Positions 1 through 8,995 of a stretch of DNA of 64,000 nt are shown in pieces. The notes below the pieces were generated by a model, which saw only the letters and a program-made list of their open reading frames with translations, was not told the DNA's origin and searched no databases. Location: NCBI RefSeq assembly GCF_023100905.1, contig NZ_CP064686.1, positions 6,448,001 through 6,512,000 on the forward strand. Direction: 5' to 3'. The translations under genes and the position numbers were made by a program. Every line of letters starts with the position of its first letter. Positions within the stretch are counted from its first letter, which is position 1. The DNA comes from Bradyrhizobium sp. 4 (GTDB taxonomy: Bacteria; Pseudomonadota; Alphaproteobacteria; Rhizobiales; Xanthobacteraceae).

Positions 1-613
1 CCGCGCCGGAGGCCAGCGCGGGGATGGTCTCGCCCCAGGGAATCATCACCGGCGCCATGCCGACCACGGCCAGCATGTCGACGGCGTTCTTGTCGGGCAC
101 GCGGATCTTGATGTTCTTCAAGCCGTCGACATCGGCGACCTTGACCTTGAGATGCAGATATTGCGTCGGCCAGGGCACGATGTAGAGGATTTTCTGGTTG
201 TTGCGCGCGGCGACCTTCTCGTATTCGGGCCGCACATATTTGTGCAGCACCTTCAATTCGTCCATCGAGCCGCAGAGAAAGGGAATGCTTTCGACGCCCA
301 TGAAGGGCTCGTCGCCGACCTGCTGGATGTTGAGGACGTCGGCGAGCGGCACCAGGCCGTCGCGCACGGCGCGCAGATGCTCGGGGCCCTTGAAGCCGAG
401 CTGTCCACCGGCCTTCACGGTGATTGCGACCGAGCCGCTGCTCTGCTTCTTCACCTCTTCCGCGAAGGCAAACGCGTTCTGGGTGTGGAAATTGCCGTCG
501 GGCCATACCGTCGACATGTCCCAGCTCACCGTCGCAGCTCGCGCGCGGGTCGAGATGTGGCCGGCGGCGAGCAGCGTCGCTGCGCCCGCGGTAAAATTCC
601 GTCGCGTGATCAT
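1..613 (-). CDS. TRAP transporter substrate-binding protein, DctP family (partial, C-terminus beyond window)
   Basis: This periplasmic solute receptor would deliver a small organic acid or related ligand to a TRAP permease. The ATG is at 613, and the first residues MITRRNFTAGAATLLAAG form a twin-arginine-like signal (RRNF). The mature part contains WDMSTVWPDGNFHTQN, GGQLGFKGPEHLRAVRDG and WPTQYLHLKVKVADVDGLKN, which match the DctP pattern. The gene runs off the left edge, so about 200 residues are visible and the permease genes cannot be seen. It lies 40 nt downstream of hyuB on the same strand, so it may import a hydantoin-like or oxoproline-like substrate; that link is inference from position. 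Confidence 0.8.
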   Translation of the reverse strand, partial: MITRRNFTAGAATLLAAGHISTRARAATVSWDMSTVWPDGNFHTQNAFAFAEEVKKQSSGSVAITVKAGGQLGFKGPEHLRAVRDGLVPLADVLNIQQVGDEPFMGVESIPFLCGSMDELKVLHKYVRPEYEKVAARNNQKILYIVPWPTQYLHLKVKVADVDGLKNIKIRVPDKNAVDMLAVVGMAPVMIPWGETIPALASGA

Positions 614-652
614 TGAGCCCCTCCGTTTGCTACGCGCACGACGCCTGAAGCG

Positions 653-2311
653 TCATCGCGCATGCCCATAAACTGTAACCGCGTTGTCGGCAGACACGAG
701 GCCGCTTTCGATGTCGTCGTTGACGGCTGTCGGCGCGCGCTCCCGGGGATCGCCGATGCCGGCGCCGCCTGGCGTCAGCACCACCAGCCGGTCGTCCGGC
801 GGCACCTGCTGAAAGCCTTTTCCACGCAGCTTCTTGCCGGACTTCAGGCCGACATAGCCGGCCTCGCCGTTCTTGCCGCCATCGCGACCACGTGGCGGAT
901 GATCGATGCGGTCGAATGCCGCCAGGATGTCGAACGGCGCATCGACGCCGCTGCCGACCTCGATGATCTGGCCGAGGCCACCGCGGGTGCGCCCTGCCCC
1001 GCCGGAATCCGCACGCAATTCCTTGCGCCAGAAGATTAGCGGCGTCTGCGTCTCGGCGATTTCGACCGGCGTGCCGCGCACGCCGCTGGGATAGGCGGTC
1101 GCCGACAGCCCGTCCTTCGCGAAGCGCGCGCCGGTGCCGCCATTGGAGGTCACCGCCATCGAGAATCCGTAATTGCCGCCGGCGCCCGAGCGAGTCTGTC
1201 CGCGCACATTGAGATTCCACAGGCACGAGGTGCCTTCCGCGGGCACGCGCTCGGGAATGATCTGGCGCAGGCAGCCGAACACGACGTCGGGCAGCATCTG
1301 GCCGATGATGTGACGCGAGGCGACCGGCGCCGGCTTCGGCGCATTGAGGATCGCGCCCGGGGGAGCCGACACCGTCAGCGGCGAGAGCGAGCCGGCATTG
1401 TTCGGGATCTGCGAGGCGACGACGCAGCCGAGACCGAACACCGTGTAGGCGATGGTGTAGGACAGAGGCACGTTGATGCCGAATCGGGACGCGGCCGAGG
1501 TGCCGTCGAAATCGACGTGGATGCCTTCGTCCGAGATCGTCAGCGTAGCCTCGAGCGAGACCGGCGCGTCATAGCCGTCGACCACCATGGTGTTGCGCCA
1601 GGTGCCCTTCGGCAGCTTGGCGATCTCGGCAAGCACGGCCTCGCGCGAGCGGTCGCAGATATAGTCGCCGAGCGTATCGAAGGTGTCGATGCCGAACTCG
1701 GTCATCATCTCGACCAGGCGCTCGCAGCCGACGTCGTTGCAGCCGGCGAGCGAGTAGGTGTCGCCCTCGGTGTCGATCGGCAGCCGCGTGTTGGTGCGGA
1801 TCATCGCCATCAGCGTCTCGTTGACGACGCCCTGGTCGATCAGCTTCAGCATGGGGATGTAGAGCCCCTCCATGAACACGTCGGTGGCGTCGGGCCCGAA
1901 GCCGATGCCGCCGATGTCCATGAGATGGCTGGTGCAGGAAAACAGCGCGACCGGCTTGCCGTCCTTGAAGCAGGGTGTGGTGACGACGAAATCGTTGAGA
2001 TGCCCGGTGCCCATCCAGGGATCGTTGGTGATGTAGGCGTCGCCCTCCTTCATCGTCTCGATCGGAAAGTGGGCGATGAAGTGCTTGACCGATTCAGCCA
2101 TCGAATTGACGTGGCCGGGGGTGCCCGTCACCGCCTGCGCCAGCATCCGTCCCTTGAGGTCGAACACGCCGGCCGAGAGGTCGCCGCATTCGCGCACGAT
2201 CGGGCTGAAGGCGGTGCGGAGCAGCACCTGCGCCTGCTCCTCGACCACGGCGATCAGCCGGTGCCACATGATCTGGAGGTCGATCAGGCTCGCGCCGCTT
2301 GCCTTGCTCAT
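653..2311 (-). CDS. hyuB: Hydantoinase B / oxoprolinase family protein
   Basis: A protein of 552 residues, the usual size of HyuB subunits, which pair with HyuA to open cyclic amides (hydantoins, oxoproline) at the expense of ATP. The N-terminal stretch TAFSPIVRECGDLSAGVFD and the following GTPGHVNSM and DPWMGTGHLNDFV are characteristic of the HyuB/acetone carboxylase alpha family, and the C-terminal half has the GGxGxTRGG-type glycine loop (GGAGRTRGGLGQ). It begins 2 nt after the stop of hyuA, so the two are almost certainly co-translated. The substrate cannot be read from sequence; 5-oxoproline, N-methylhydantoin and other cyclic amides are all possible. Confidence 0.9.
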   Translation of the reverse strand: MSKASGASLIDLQIMWHRLIAVVEEQAQVLLRTAFSPIVRECGDLSAGVFDLKGRMLAQAVTGTPGHVNSMAESVKHFIAHFPIETMKEGDAYITNDPWMGTGHLNDFVVTTPCFKDGKPVALFSCTSHLMDIGGIGFGPDATDVFMEGLYIPMLKLIDQGVVNETLMAMIRTNTRLPIDTEGDTYSLAGCNDVGCERLVEMMTEFGIDTFDTLGDYICDRSREAVLAEIAKLPKGTWRNTMVVDGYDAPVSLEATLTISDEGIHVDFDGTSAASRFGINVPLSYTIAYTVFGLGCVVASQIPNNAGSLSPLTVSAPPGAILNAPKPAPVASRHIIGQMLPDVVFGCLRQIIPERVPAEGTSCLWNLNVRGQTRSGAGGNYGFSMAVTSNGGTGARFAKDGLSATAYPSGVRGTPVEIAETQTPLIFWRKELRADSGGAGRTRGGLGQIIEVGSGVDAPFDILAAFDRIDHPPRGRDGGKNGEAGYVGLKSGKKLRGKGFQQVPPDDRLVVLTPGGAGIGDPRERAPTAVNDDIESGLVSADNAVTVYGHAR

Positions 2312-2313
2312 GA

Positions 2314-4398
2314 TCAGGCCGCCTTCCGTTCCATGACGATGCTGCCGGCACCGTCGATATGGGCATCAAAACTGTTGGAGACGAACGTCGAGGTCTCGTC
2401 CTCCGCGATCACCGCGGGACCCGCAATCGTCGCGCCCGGCGCCATGTCCTCGCGGCGGTAGAGCGGGATCTCGATCACCTCCCCTGCCCGACCGTCGAAG
2501 AACTTGCGGCTGCCCGACGCCTTGCCCGCGGGCTTGCGCGTAACGGCCGCGACCGTGGCCGGATTGCGCGCCTCGGTCGTCGCGAGCACCGACCAGCTCA
2601 ACACCTCGATCGCCGCACCCGGGATGGACCGCTCGAACATCGCCGCATAATCCGCTTCGAACTTCTGGCGCAGGCCGGCCAGATCGGCCGTCGTCAGCCG
2701 CCGGTTCGGCAGCTCGACCGTGATCTCATGGCCCTGGCCGACATAGCGCATGAAGGCCGCGCGGCGCTCGCGCACTGGCGCACCGGCCGCGCCCGACTCG
2801 ACCAGCGCACGCGCTTCGGTCACCATCTCCTGGAGCAGGTCGGAGACCCCCTCGGTGTCGAAATCGTCGAGCCGCACATGACGGCTGCGCACCAGCTCGT
2901 AGGCGATCGGAGCCGCAAGGAAGCCGACGGCCGAACCGACGCCGGCATTGGAAGGGACGATCACGCGGGAGACACCGATCTTCTCGGCGACCCGCGCCGC
3001 ATGCAGTGGCGCCGCGCCGCCAAAGGCGATCAGCGTGTGCTGCCCGACAATCTCACCGCGCTCCACCGCATGCACGCGCGCCGCGCTCGCCATATTCTCG
3101 CAGACGACCTCGTGCACGGCATAGGCCGCGGTTTCCGCCGACAGGCCGAGCGGCTCGCCCACGGCGCGCAGCAGCGCCTGCTTCGAGAGTTCAGGGTCGA
3201 GCTTGATCGTTCCACCCGCGAAATCGTCGGGATCGATCATGCCGAGCGCAACGTCGGCATCCGTCACGGCCGGGCGCAGGCCGCCGCGGCCGTAGCAGGC
3301 GGGCCCGGGCTCCGAGGAGGCACTCTCGGGGCCGACCGTGACGCGCTTCATCGCGTCGACATGGGCAATCGAGCCGCCGCCGGCGCCGATCTCGACCATC
3401 TCGATCACGGGAATCCGCACCGGCAGACCCGAGCCCTTCAGGAAGCGCGCTGCGCGATCGACCTCGAACACGCGCGAGGTCTCGGGCTGGTATTTCTCGA
3501 TCAGGCAGATCTTTGCCGTGGTGCCGCCCATGTCGAAGGACAGCACCTTGCTTTCGCCGAGACGCGCCGCGATCTGCGCCGCGAAAATGGCGCCGCCGGC
3601 AGGACCGGATTCGACGAGACGCACCGGAAAGCGCCGCGCTGTCTCGATCGAGGTGACACCGCCGCCGGAGGTGACGAGATAGATCGCGCCGCGGTACTGC
3701 TCGACCTGCAAGGCGTCGGACATGCGGGCGAGATAACCATCGATCAGCGGCTGCACATAGGCGTTGGCTACCGCCGTCGATGTCCGCTCATATTCGCGGA
3801 TCTCCGGGCACACCGCGGACGATACGGTCACGGAAATGCCGGGCATCTCCTCACTGATGATCGCGGCCGTGCGGCGCTCATGCTCGGGATTGGCGTAGGA
3901 GTGTAGGAAGGCGACCGCGACGCTCTCGACGTTCAGCGCGCGCAATCTTGGCGCGAGCGCACGCACCGCCGCTTCGTCCAGCGGGAGGCGGACGGCACCG
4001 TGGGCGTCGATACGCTCCGGCACCGTGAAGCGCAGGGACCGCGGCGCCAACGGCTTCGGCTTGTCGATGGAGAGGTCATACTGGTCGTAGCGGCTCTCGG
4101 TGCCGATATCGAGCACGTCGCGAAAGCCCTCGGTCGCGATCAGCGCCGTCTTCGCGCCGCGACGCTCGATGATGGCGTTGGTCGCGAGCGTTGTGCCGTG
4201 AATGAAGACGTCGATGTCGCTGATATGGGCACGCGCATCAGCAAGAATGAGCCGCATGCCATCGAGCACCGCCTGTTCGGGCCGCTGCGGCGTCGTCAGC
4301 AATTTGCGCGTCTTGCGATCCTGCCCCACGTCCAGCACGATGTCGGTGAACGTGCCACCGATATCAACGGCAAGCCGCACCTCGGCTCCCTCAAGCAT
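2314..4398 (-). CDS. hyuA: Hydantoinase A / oxoprolinase family protein
   Basis: A protein of 694 residues, the usual length of HyuA, the ATP-binding ASKHA-fold subunit of hydantoinase/oxoprolinase. Near the N-terminus VDIGGTFTDIVL is the phosphate-1 loop, followed by HGTTLATNAIIERRGAKTAL and EGFRDVLDIG, all family hallmarks. Central motifs DMGGTTAKICLIE and IGAGGGSIAHVD complete the nucleotide-binding core. The start used, MLEGAEVRLAVDIGG, puts the P-loop at the expected distance. With hyuB it forms a two-gene operon that continues towards a TRAP binding protein. A region of 140 nt separates it from the Sir2 gene upstream, where a promoter may lie but none was recognised. Confidence 0.92.
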   Translation of the reverse strand: MLEGAEVRLAVDIGGTFTDIVLDVGQDRKTRKLLTTPQRPEQAVLDGMRLILADARAHISDIDVFIHGTTLATNAIIERRGAKTALIATEGFRDVLDIGTESRYDQYDLSIDKPKPLAPRSLRFTVPERIDAHGAVRLPLDEAAVRALAPRLRALNVESVAVAFLHSYANPEHERRTAAIISEEMPGISVTVSSAVCPEIREYERTSTAVANAYVQPLIDGYLARMSDALQVEQYRGAIYLVTSGGGVTSIETARRFPVRLVESGPAGGAIFAAQIAARLGESKVLSFDMGGTTAKICLIEKYQPETSRVFEVDRAARFLKGSGLPVRIPVIEMVEIGAGGGSIAHVDAMKRVTVGPESASSEPGPACYGRGGLRPAVTDADVALGMIDPDDFAGGTIKLDPELSKQALLRAVGEPLGLSAETAAYAVHEVVCENMASAARVHAVERGEIVGQHTLIAFGGAAPLHAARVAEKIGVSRVIVPSNAGVGSAVGFLAAPIAYELVRSRHVRLDDFDTEGVSDLLQEMVTEARALVESGAAGAPVRERRAAFMRYVGQGHEITVELPNRRLTTADLAGLRQKFEADYAAMFERSIPGAAIEVLSWSVLATTEARNPATVAAVTRKPAGKASGSRKFFDGRAGEVIEIPLYRREDMAPGATIAGPAVIAEDETSTFVSNSFDAHIDGAGSIVMERKAA

Positions 4399-4538
4399 TC
4401 CAAATTCTCCGTGCTGATCGTCAAGACTGAGGACAAAAGCGCAGCAATTTCCATGCCATGGATGACAGGAACATACTGCGTCCAGCTATTCTGCTTGGCA
4501 CCCATGCAATAGGCAAGGCGTGTTCGCAGCCCGCGCGA

Positions 4539-5360
4539 TCAGAGCAGGAATGCAAGCGCGACTTCGCAGCGCTCCTCGACCTTCAGCGTAAGGAGATCAT
4601 CGGCGCGGGTGCGTCCGAGATTGACCGCAGCGATCGGGATTTGCCGTTGCGCGGCAGCCTGCACGAAGCGGAAACCGGAATACACCATCAATGACGAGCC
4701 GACGATGAGCATGGCGTCGGCCTGCGCCAGATGATTCTGCGCGGTAGCGACCACGTCGCGCGGGACGTTCTCGCCGAAGAACACGACATCGGGCTTGAGG
4801 ATGCCGCCGCAAGCTTCGCAAGGAGGCACCTTGAACGACGAAAAATCCGCATGCTCCAGGTCCGCATCACCGTCCGGTGCATCGGCGGCATCAAGCGTCA
4901 ACCATTCCGCGTTGGCGCGGCCGAGCATCTCCTGGAATTCGCTCCGCGGCGTCTTTTGGCCGCAACCCATGCAGCGGACCAGATCGAGCCGGCCGTGCAG
5001 GTCGATTACCTGGCGGTGGCCGGCGGACTGATGCAGCCGGTCGACGTTCTGGGTCAGCAGCATTCCGCAACGCCCGCTCGCCTCGAGCCGGGCGAGCGCG
5101 TGATGCGCATCGTTCGGCCTCGCCTGGCCGAACCGCCGCCAGCCGATCAGGCTGCGCGCCCAATAGCGCCGACGCGTATGCTCTTCCGACATGAAAGCCT
5201 GGAAGTTCACCGGCTGGGTCCGCTTCCAGTTGCCGTGACTGTCGCGATAATCGGGAATGCCAGAATTGGTGCTGCAGCCAGCACCGGTCAGCACGAACAG
5301 ACGTTCGTGCCGGCCGACGAAATCCTGGAGCGGATGATTTGCCAGCGGATCATTTGCCAT
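4539..5360 (-). CDS. NAD-dependent protein deacylase, Sir2 family
   Basis: Sirtuins remove acyl groups from lysines using NAD. The 273-residue protein shows GAGCSTNSGIPDYRD at residues 26-40, TQNVD at 103-107, the catalytic His in LHGRLD (residue 122), and a zinc site made of C130/C133 and C181/C184. GSSLMVYSGF near 221 is the NAD-binding GSS loop. The spacing and the GIPDYRD form resemble class II (SIRT4-like) sirtuins. The ATG at 5360 was chosen because it is 25 residues before GAGCS; an upstream in-frame ATG at 5429 would overlap the end of the LuxR-type gene and adds no recognisable sequence. It lies 37 nt downstream of that regulator on the same strand. Confidence 0.9.
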   Translation of the reverse strand: MANDPLANHPLQDFVGRHERLFVLTGAGCSTNSGIPDYRDSHGNWKRTQPVNFQAFMSEEHTRRRYWARSLIGWRRFGQARPNDAHHALARLEASGRCGMLLTQNVDRLHQSAGHRQVIDLHGRLDLVRCMGCGQKTPRSEFQEMLGRANAEWLTLDAADAPDGDADLEHADFSSFKVPPCEACGGILKPDVVFFGENVPRDVVATAQNHLAQADAMLIVGSSLMVYSGFRFVQAAAQRQIPIAAVNLGRTRADDLLTLKVEERCEVALAFLL

Positions 5361-5397
5361 GACGCAGATGTAGTCCGCGCAGGCGGGTTTTGCCAGA

Positions 5398-6528
5398 TCA
5401 CCGCTGTTCGGACCGGTCGAATCCCGCAATCAGCTTCACGAGCTCGCTCTGCCGCGCCGTACCGGTCTTGCGGAAGACGTTGTGGAGGTGTGTCTTGACG
5501 GTCGCCTGCGTCAGCCCGAGCAACTCGGCCAGCGCCTTGATCCCGCTCACCCTCATGACGGCGTCGATCAGGCGGACCTCGCTTGCGGTGAGCCTGTAGA
5601 GTTTTGCAAGCGCCTCCAGCGGCGGCGGGCTTGCCGGCGAGGCCTTGCGCACGAACACCGCGGCAACCGCGGAATACAGCGCGCCGGTACGCCGCCGGTC
5701 CCCCGAGGTCAACGGCAGCACGTTGGCAAACCAGCGGCCTTGCGAGGTCCCGAGCGGAATCGAGCCGCCGCTGTCTGTCGGCATGTTGCCGTTCTCCGCG
5801 GCGACAAGCGCTTCGCGCAACGCGCGCTGAGCGTCGAGGGCAACAGCGAACAACGTTCCGTTTCTTTCCGTGAGCAGCGCAGCCTCGTCCAGCATCGCGC
5901 GTCCGGGCGCGTTGGTGAAGGCGAGACGTCCGTTGGGACCAACCAGAAAGACGGCGGCCGTGACGCTGTCAAGCGTCTGGGTCAACACCGCCTGTGTCGC
6001 CCTGTTCTGATCGAACAGCCGGCCAATCGAGACCGCGCGCTGGAAGTGCGGCACGATCAGCGCAAACCGGCTGCGGGCGTCAGCGTCGGCGAGACCGTCT
6101 TTCTCATGCATCCGGACACTGACGATCGATGAATAGGTTGCGCCCTTCTCCAGATTCGACCCGAGCGCATCGATCATGCCCTGCGGCTTCATCCACTCTT
6201 CGTAGAAGCGCGTCGCCACCATCTCCTCGAAGGGGACGAAGTCGGTTGATGCATAGACGAGACCAGCCTCGCAGAAAGTGGCCGCTGGAAAGCACGGGTT
6301 CAAGGCGAGATATTTCTCGAGATAGAGCTTTGTGTAGTCCGGCTCCTCATTGAAGAGGTGCAGCACTGCGGTTTGTTCGGTGGCCGCGTCATGCCAGAAC
6401 AGGGCGCCGGAGGACCCGCCGACAAACAGGCAGGCCTGTTCGAGGGCGCGCGGCCACAAGGCGGGATCGAGCGCGGCGTCGTAAATCAGGCCGATCAGCT
6501 CTGAAAGCAGAGCGGCTTCGGATATCAC
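5398..6528 (-). CDS. LuxR-family transcriptional regulator with N-terminal sensory region
   Basis: The last 70 residues form a GerE/LuxR helix-turn-helix: LTASEVRLIDAVMR, then ALAELLGLTQATVKTHLHNVFRKTGTARQSEL. The first 280 residues are a sensory region in which a PAS-like segment is likely (VFLVGPNGRLAFTNAPGRAML). The GTG at 6528 is preferred over an upstream ATG at 6735 because GGAGAG lies just before it and the extra 69 residues are arginine-rich and low in complexity. This gives 376 residues. There is no autoinducer-binding domain, so it is unlikely to be a quorum sensor. Its target and ligand are unknown. The Sir2 gene follows downstream. Confidence 0.75.
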   Translation of the reverse strand: MISEAALLSELIGLIYDAALDPALWPRALEQACLFVGGSSGALFWHDAATEQTAVLHLFNEEPDYTKLYLEKYLALNPCFPAATFCEAGLVYASTDFVPFEEMVATRFYEEWMKPQGMIDALGSNLEKGATYSSIVSVRMHEKDGLADADARSRFALIVPHFQRAVSIGRLFDQNRATQAVLTQTLDSVTAAVFLVGPNGRLAFTNAPGRAMLDEAALLTERNGTLFAVALDAQRALREALVAAENGNMPTDSGGSIPLGTSQGRWFANVLPLTSGDRRRTGALYSAVAAVFVRKASPASPPPLEALAKLYRLTASEVRLIDAVMRVSGIKALAELLGLTQATVKTHLHNVFRKTGTARQSELVKLIAGFDRSEQR

Positions 6529-6580
6529 GGCCGGCTCTCCGACATGTCGAACAACAGATTCGGCATCCGCACCTCGTCCC

Positions 6581-7204
6581 TCATTGAGTCGGGACCAGGG
6601 GCTGTTTCGCAGGCGCACCCGGCTTAGGCGGGGCGGATTGCTTCTGTGAGACGACCGCCTTGCCAGGCCCAGCTTCAGGAGCGGCGGGCGCCACCGGTGC
6701 GGACTGCCCCACCGACAATGACACGCCGAACACACGCCATTGTCCTTCGACCGGCGCGAACATCAGTTCGAAATTCACCTGGGATGGCACCGACGGAAAA
6801 AATCCTGCCATGTGCAGGAGCCCGTTCGGCTCGATCTGCGGCAGCAGCGACAATTGCGGATCGATCACGGCAAGGCCGGAGAGATCGAGCTTGTCGCCAC
6901 GCTGCTTGGCAAAGATCTCCGCAAGCTTTGCGGCGGTGTTGATCTGGAAGCCGGGCGCACCGAGATCGCGCAGCACGGTGTAGTTCCCGGTCTTGTTGGC
7001 ATGGTCGAGCGCAAGCAGCGTCGAGCGGATCAGCATCAGCACGCCGTTGCGGTCGATATTGGCGGGTTTGGCCGCCTGCTGCTGCGACGGCGGCGTCTGG
7101 TGGGGCTGCGGCGGCGTCTGCTGCGCAGAGGTCGTCACCGCCCCCAGGATCAAAAGACCGGCAATCGGAAGACCAAGGCCCGCGCTCAACCAACGCAGCG
7201 TCAT
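6581..7204 (-). CDS. Hypothetical secreted protein, proline-rich ends
   Basis: No family was recognised. The ATG at 7204 gives 207 residues starting with an apparent signal peptide (MTLRWLSAGLGLPIAGLLIL, predicted to end near TSAQQ). A Pro/Gln-rich linker follows, then a folded-looking core of about 120 residues (NRNGVLMLIRSTLLALDHANKTGNYTVLRDL in outline, including GFQINTAAKLAEIFAKQR) and a Pro/Ala/Lys-rich tail. The gene starts 16 nt downstream of the trimeric autotransporter stop on the same strand, so it is probably co-expressed with it and could help secretion or act at the envelope. That role is inference from position and signal peptide only. Confidence 0.6.
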   Translation of the reverse strand: MTLRWLSAGLGLPIAGLLILGAVTTSAQQTPPQPHQTPPSQQQAAKPANIDRNGVLMLIRSTLLALDHANKTGNYTVLRDLGAPGFQINTAAKLAEIFAKQRGDKLDLSGLAVIDPQLSLLPQIEPNGLLHMAGFFPSVPSQVNFELMFAPVEGQWRVFGVSLSVGQSAPVAPAAPEAGPGKAVVSQKQSAPPKPGAPAKQPLVPTQ

Positions 7205-7220
7205 GACGAACGGGTTCTTC

Positions 7221-8786
7221 CTACCACTGGATCGAGACAGCACCACGTCCACCTGCAACGCTGCGCTCGAGTCCGATGCCGCCGCCGGCATTGGCGATAA
7301 TAGCATAGCTCTTGCCGTCATAGAGCAGTGCCGTTGCACCGACCGCAAACGCGTTGGCGCCCTCGAAATTGCCGTAGCCGGCCGAGAGCGCGAACTTGCG
7401 CCCCTGTTGCAGCGCCGGCATCGAGCCGGCCGCGAGCGCGACCGCGGTCCCGCTGCGGGCTTCGAGCCGGTTGTCCATCACTTGCGACTGCAAGGAGGTC
7501 ACCTGCGACTGCAGTGAGGCGATGTTCGCCGGATTGAAGCTCGACGTTGCCAGATTGCCGGCCGCGTCGGTCGTCACGAAGGACACCGGTCCACTCTGTG
7601 CCGCCAGGCTCGCCGCCGAGGCGACGCCGGCCATGCGATAGGTGTTGCTGGCGGTCCCGATCGCGACCTGGTTGGCAGCGGTTACTGTCGCACCGGAGCC
7701 GATGGCGGTGGAGTTCGAGAATCCCGCGGTAGCGCCAGAACCGATTGCCGTTGCGCTCGCGGCAGACGCAGTGCTGCCCTGTCCATAGGCCGCCGCGCCG
7801 GCAGCGGTAGCGTTGCTGCCAGCGCCGATTGCGGTGGCATTGGACGCCGACGCAACAGCACCGTTGCCGAATGCGGAACTGCCGGCGGCGGCACTTGCCT
7901 TTGCCCCATCGCCAACGGCGGTGTTGCCGAGCGCCGCCGCCGAATCAGCGCCGACGGCAATCGATCCGGTCGAAACTGCACCGGTGCCGATGGCAATCGC
8001 ATTTGCGCCCGTGCCGGCGGTTGCGCCGTCGCCGATCGCGACAGCGCTCGTCCCGGTGGCGTGGGAGTTGTTGCCGGCCGCGAAGGAATTGCCGCCGCTT
8101 GCGGTCACCGCGTTGCCCACCGCAGTCGAGTTGGTGTTGCTGGCGTTAGCGGCGTTCCCGATGGCTGTTGATGAAGCGCCACCCGAGGAACTGCTGAGGC
8201 CGATCGCAACCGACCCAAATCCACCCGACGTTGCGCCCGTTCCGAAAAAACTGCCGTCGCCGCCCCCGATCGCGACGCTGTAGTTTCCGAGCGAACTGGG
8301 ACCGTTGCCGGTGCCACCCGAGCCAATTGCCGTACTCCACCTGCCGGCACCGGCCGCCGTGCTATTAGAGTTGGTACCGATGCTGGTGATGCCCTGGTTA
8401 ATCGTCGATAGACCGGCATTTGTGCCCATCGACACGCCGAAGGAGTTGGCCACCGCGTCATGGCCCACCGCGGTCGCGCTGTCGTCAAGCGCAATTGCGT
8501 GGTCGCCAAAGGCGGTGGATAGCTGGTCGGCCCGGGTATTATCGCCGACCGCGATCCCGTTGGAGCCGGGAGTCCCTTGGGCCGAGCAGGTGCCCTGGAA
8601 AGAGTTTCCACTGGAATAGCACTGGGCGGCGGCCGGAGACATTCCGAGGAGCAGAGCCATGGCCGTGAGAGCCGCCAGGTTGACCAGCGCAGCGATTACG
8701 CCGGAAGCGTCGCGGTGAATGCGGGGCGAAGAGCGGTGCAAGCTGCCCCCATCGGTCGCTTCCGGTTGCGGACAACTGATCGGCAT
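7221..8786 (-). CDS. Trimeric autotransporter adhesin, YadA-like
   Basis: About 521 residues. An extended signal (SGVIAALVNLAALTAMALLLG, ending near AAAQC) is followed by roughly 350 residues of YadA-type head repeats in which AIG, AVG and SAFG recur about every 14 residues (ATAIGAGSNATAAGAAAYGQ and similar). A short coiled coil (LQSQVTSLQSQVMDNRLEAR) leads to the C-terminal YadA anchor (GTAVALAAGSMPALQQGRKF, then GYGNFEGANAFAVGATA), ending in QW as expected for an outer-membrane beta-barrel strand. Such proteins trimerise and present an adhesive head on the cell surface. The ATG at 8786 follows AGAGAGCGACAAG; an in-frame ATG at 8819 is also possible. Confidence 0.88.
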   Translation of the reverse strand: MPISCPQPEATDGGSLHRSSPRIHRDASGVIAALVNLAALTAMALLLGMSPAAAQCYSSGNSFQGTCSAQGTPGSNGIAVGDNTRADQLSTAFGDHAIALDDSATAVGHDAVANSFGVSMGTNAGLSTINQGITSIGTNSNSTAAGAGRWSTAIGSGGTGNGPSSLGNYSVAIGGGDGSFFGTGATSGGFGSVAIGLSSSSGGASSTAIGNAANASNTNSTAVGNAVTASGGNSFAAGNNSHATGTSAVAIGDGATAGTGANAIAIGTGAVSTGSIAVGADSAAALGNTAVGDGAKASAAAGSSAFGNGAVASASNATAIGAGSNATAAGAAAYGQGSTASAASATAIGSGATAGFSNSTAIGSGATVTAANQVAIGTASNTYRMAGVASAASLAAQSGPVSFVTTDAAGNLATSSFNPANIASLQSQVTSLQSQVMDNRLEARSGTAVALAAGSMPALQQGRKFALSAGYGNFEGANAFAVGATALLYDGKSYAIIANAGGGIGLERSVAGGRGAVSIQW

Positions 8787-8995
8787 CTTGTCGCTCTCTA
8801 CTGGTCCAAGCTGCCACAATCGTGGGACAGGGCCACGGACAGGACATCAACCGTTCGGTTGAGTTCGTCTGCGCGTGCGGCGCCGACATCCCGCTTTTTT
8901 CCGACTGTTGCTGGATTGCATCGCGAAAAGTCTCGACGATGAGCGTCGACGCCGCAGGCAGACCGCGAGAACTGCAAGGACGCTCGTGATCTTTG

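Noticed and set aside
2359..3906. 515-residue plus-strand frame
   Set aside because: Antisense of hyuA, Arg-rich and without any recognisable domain.
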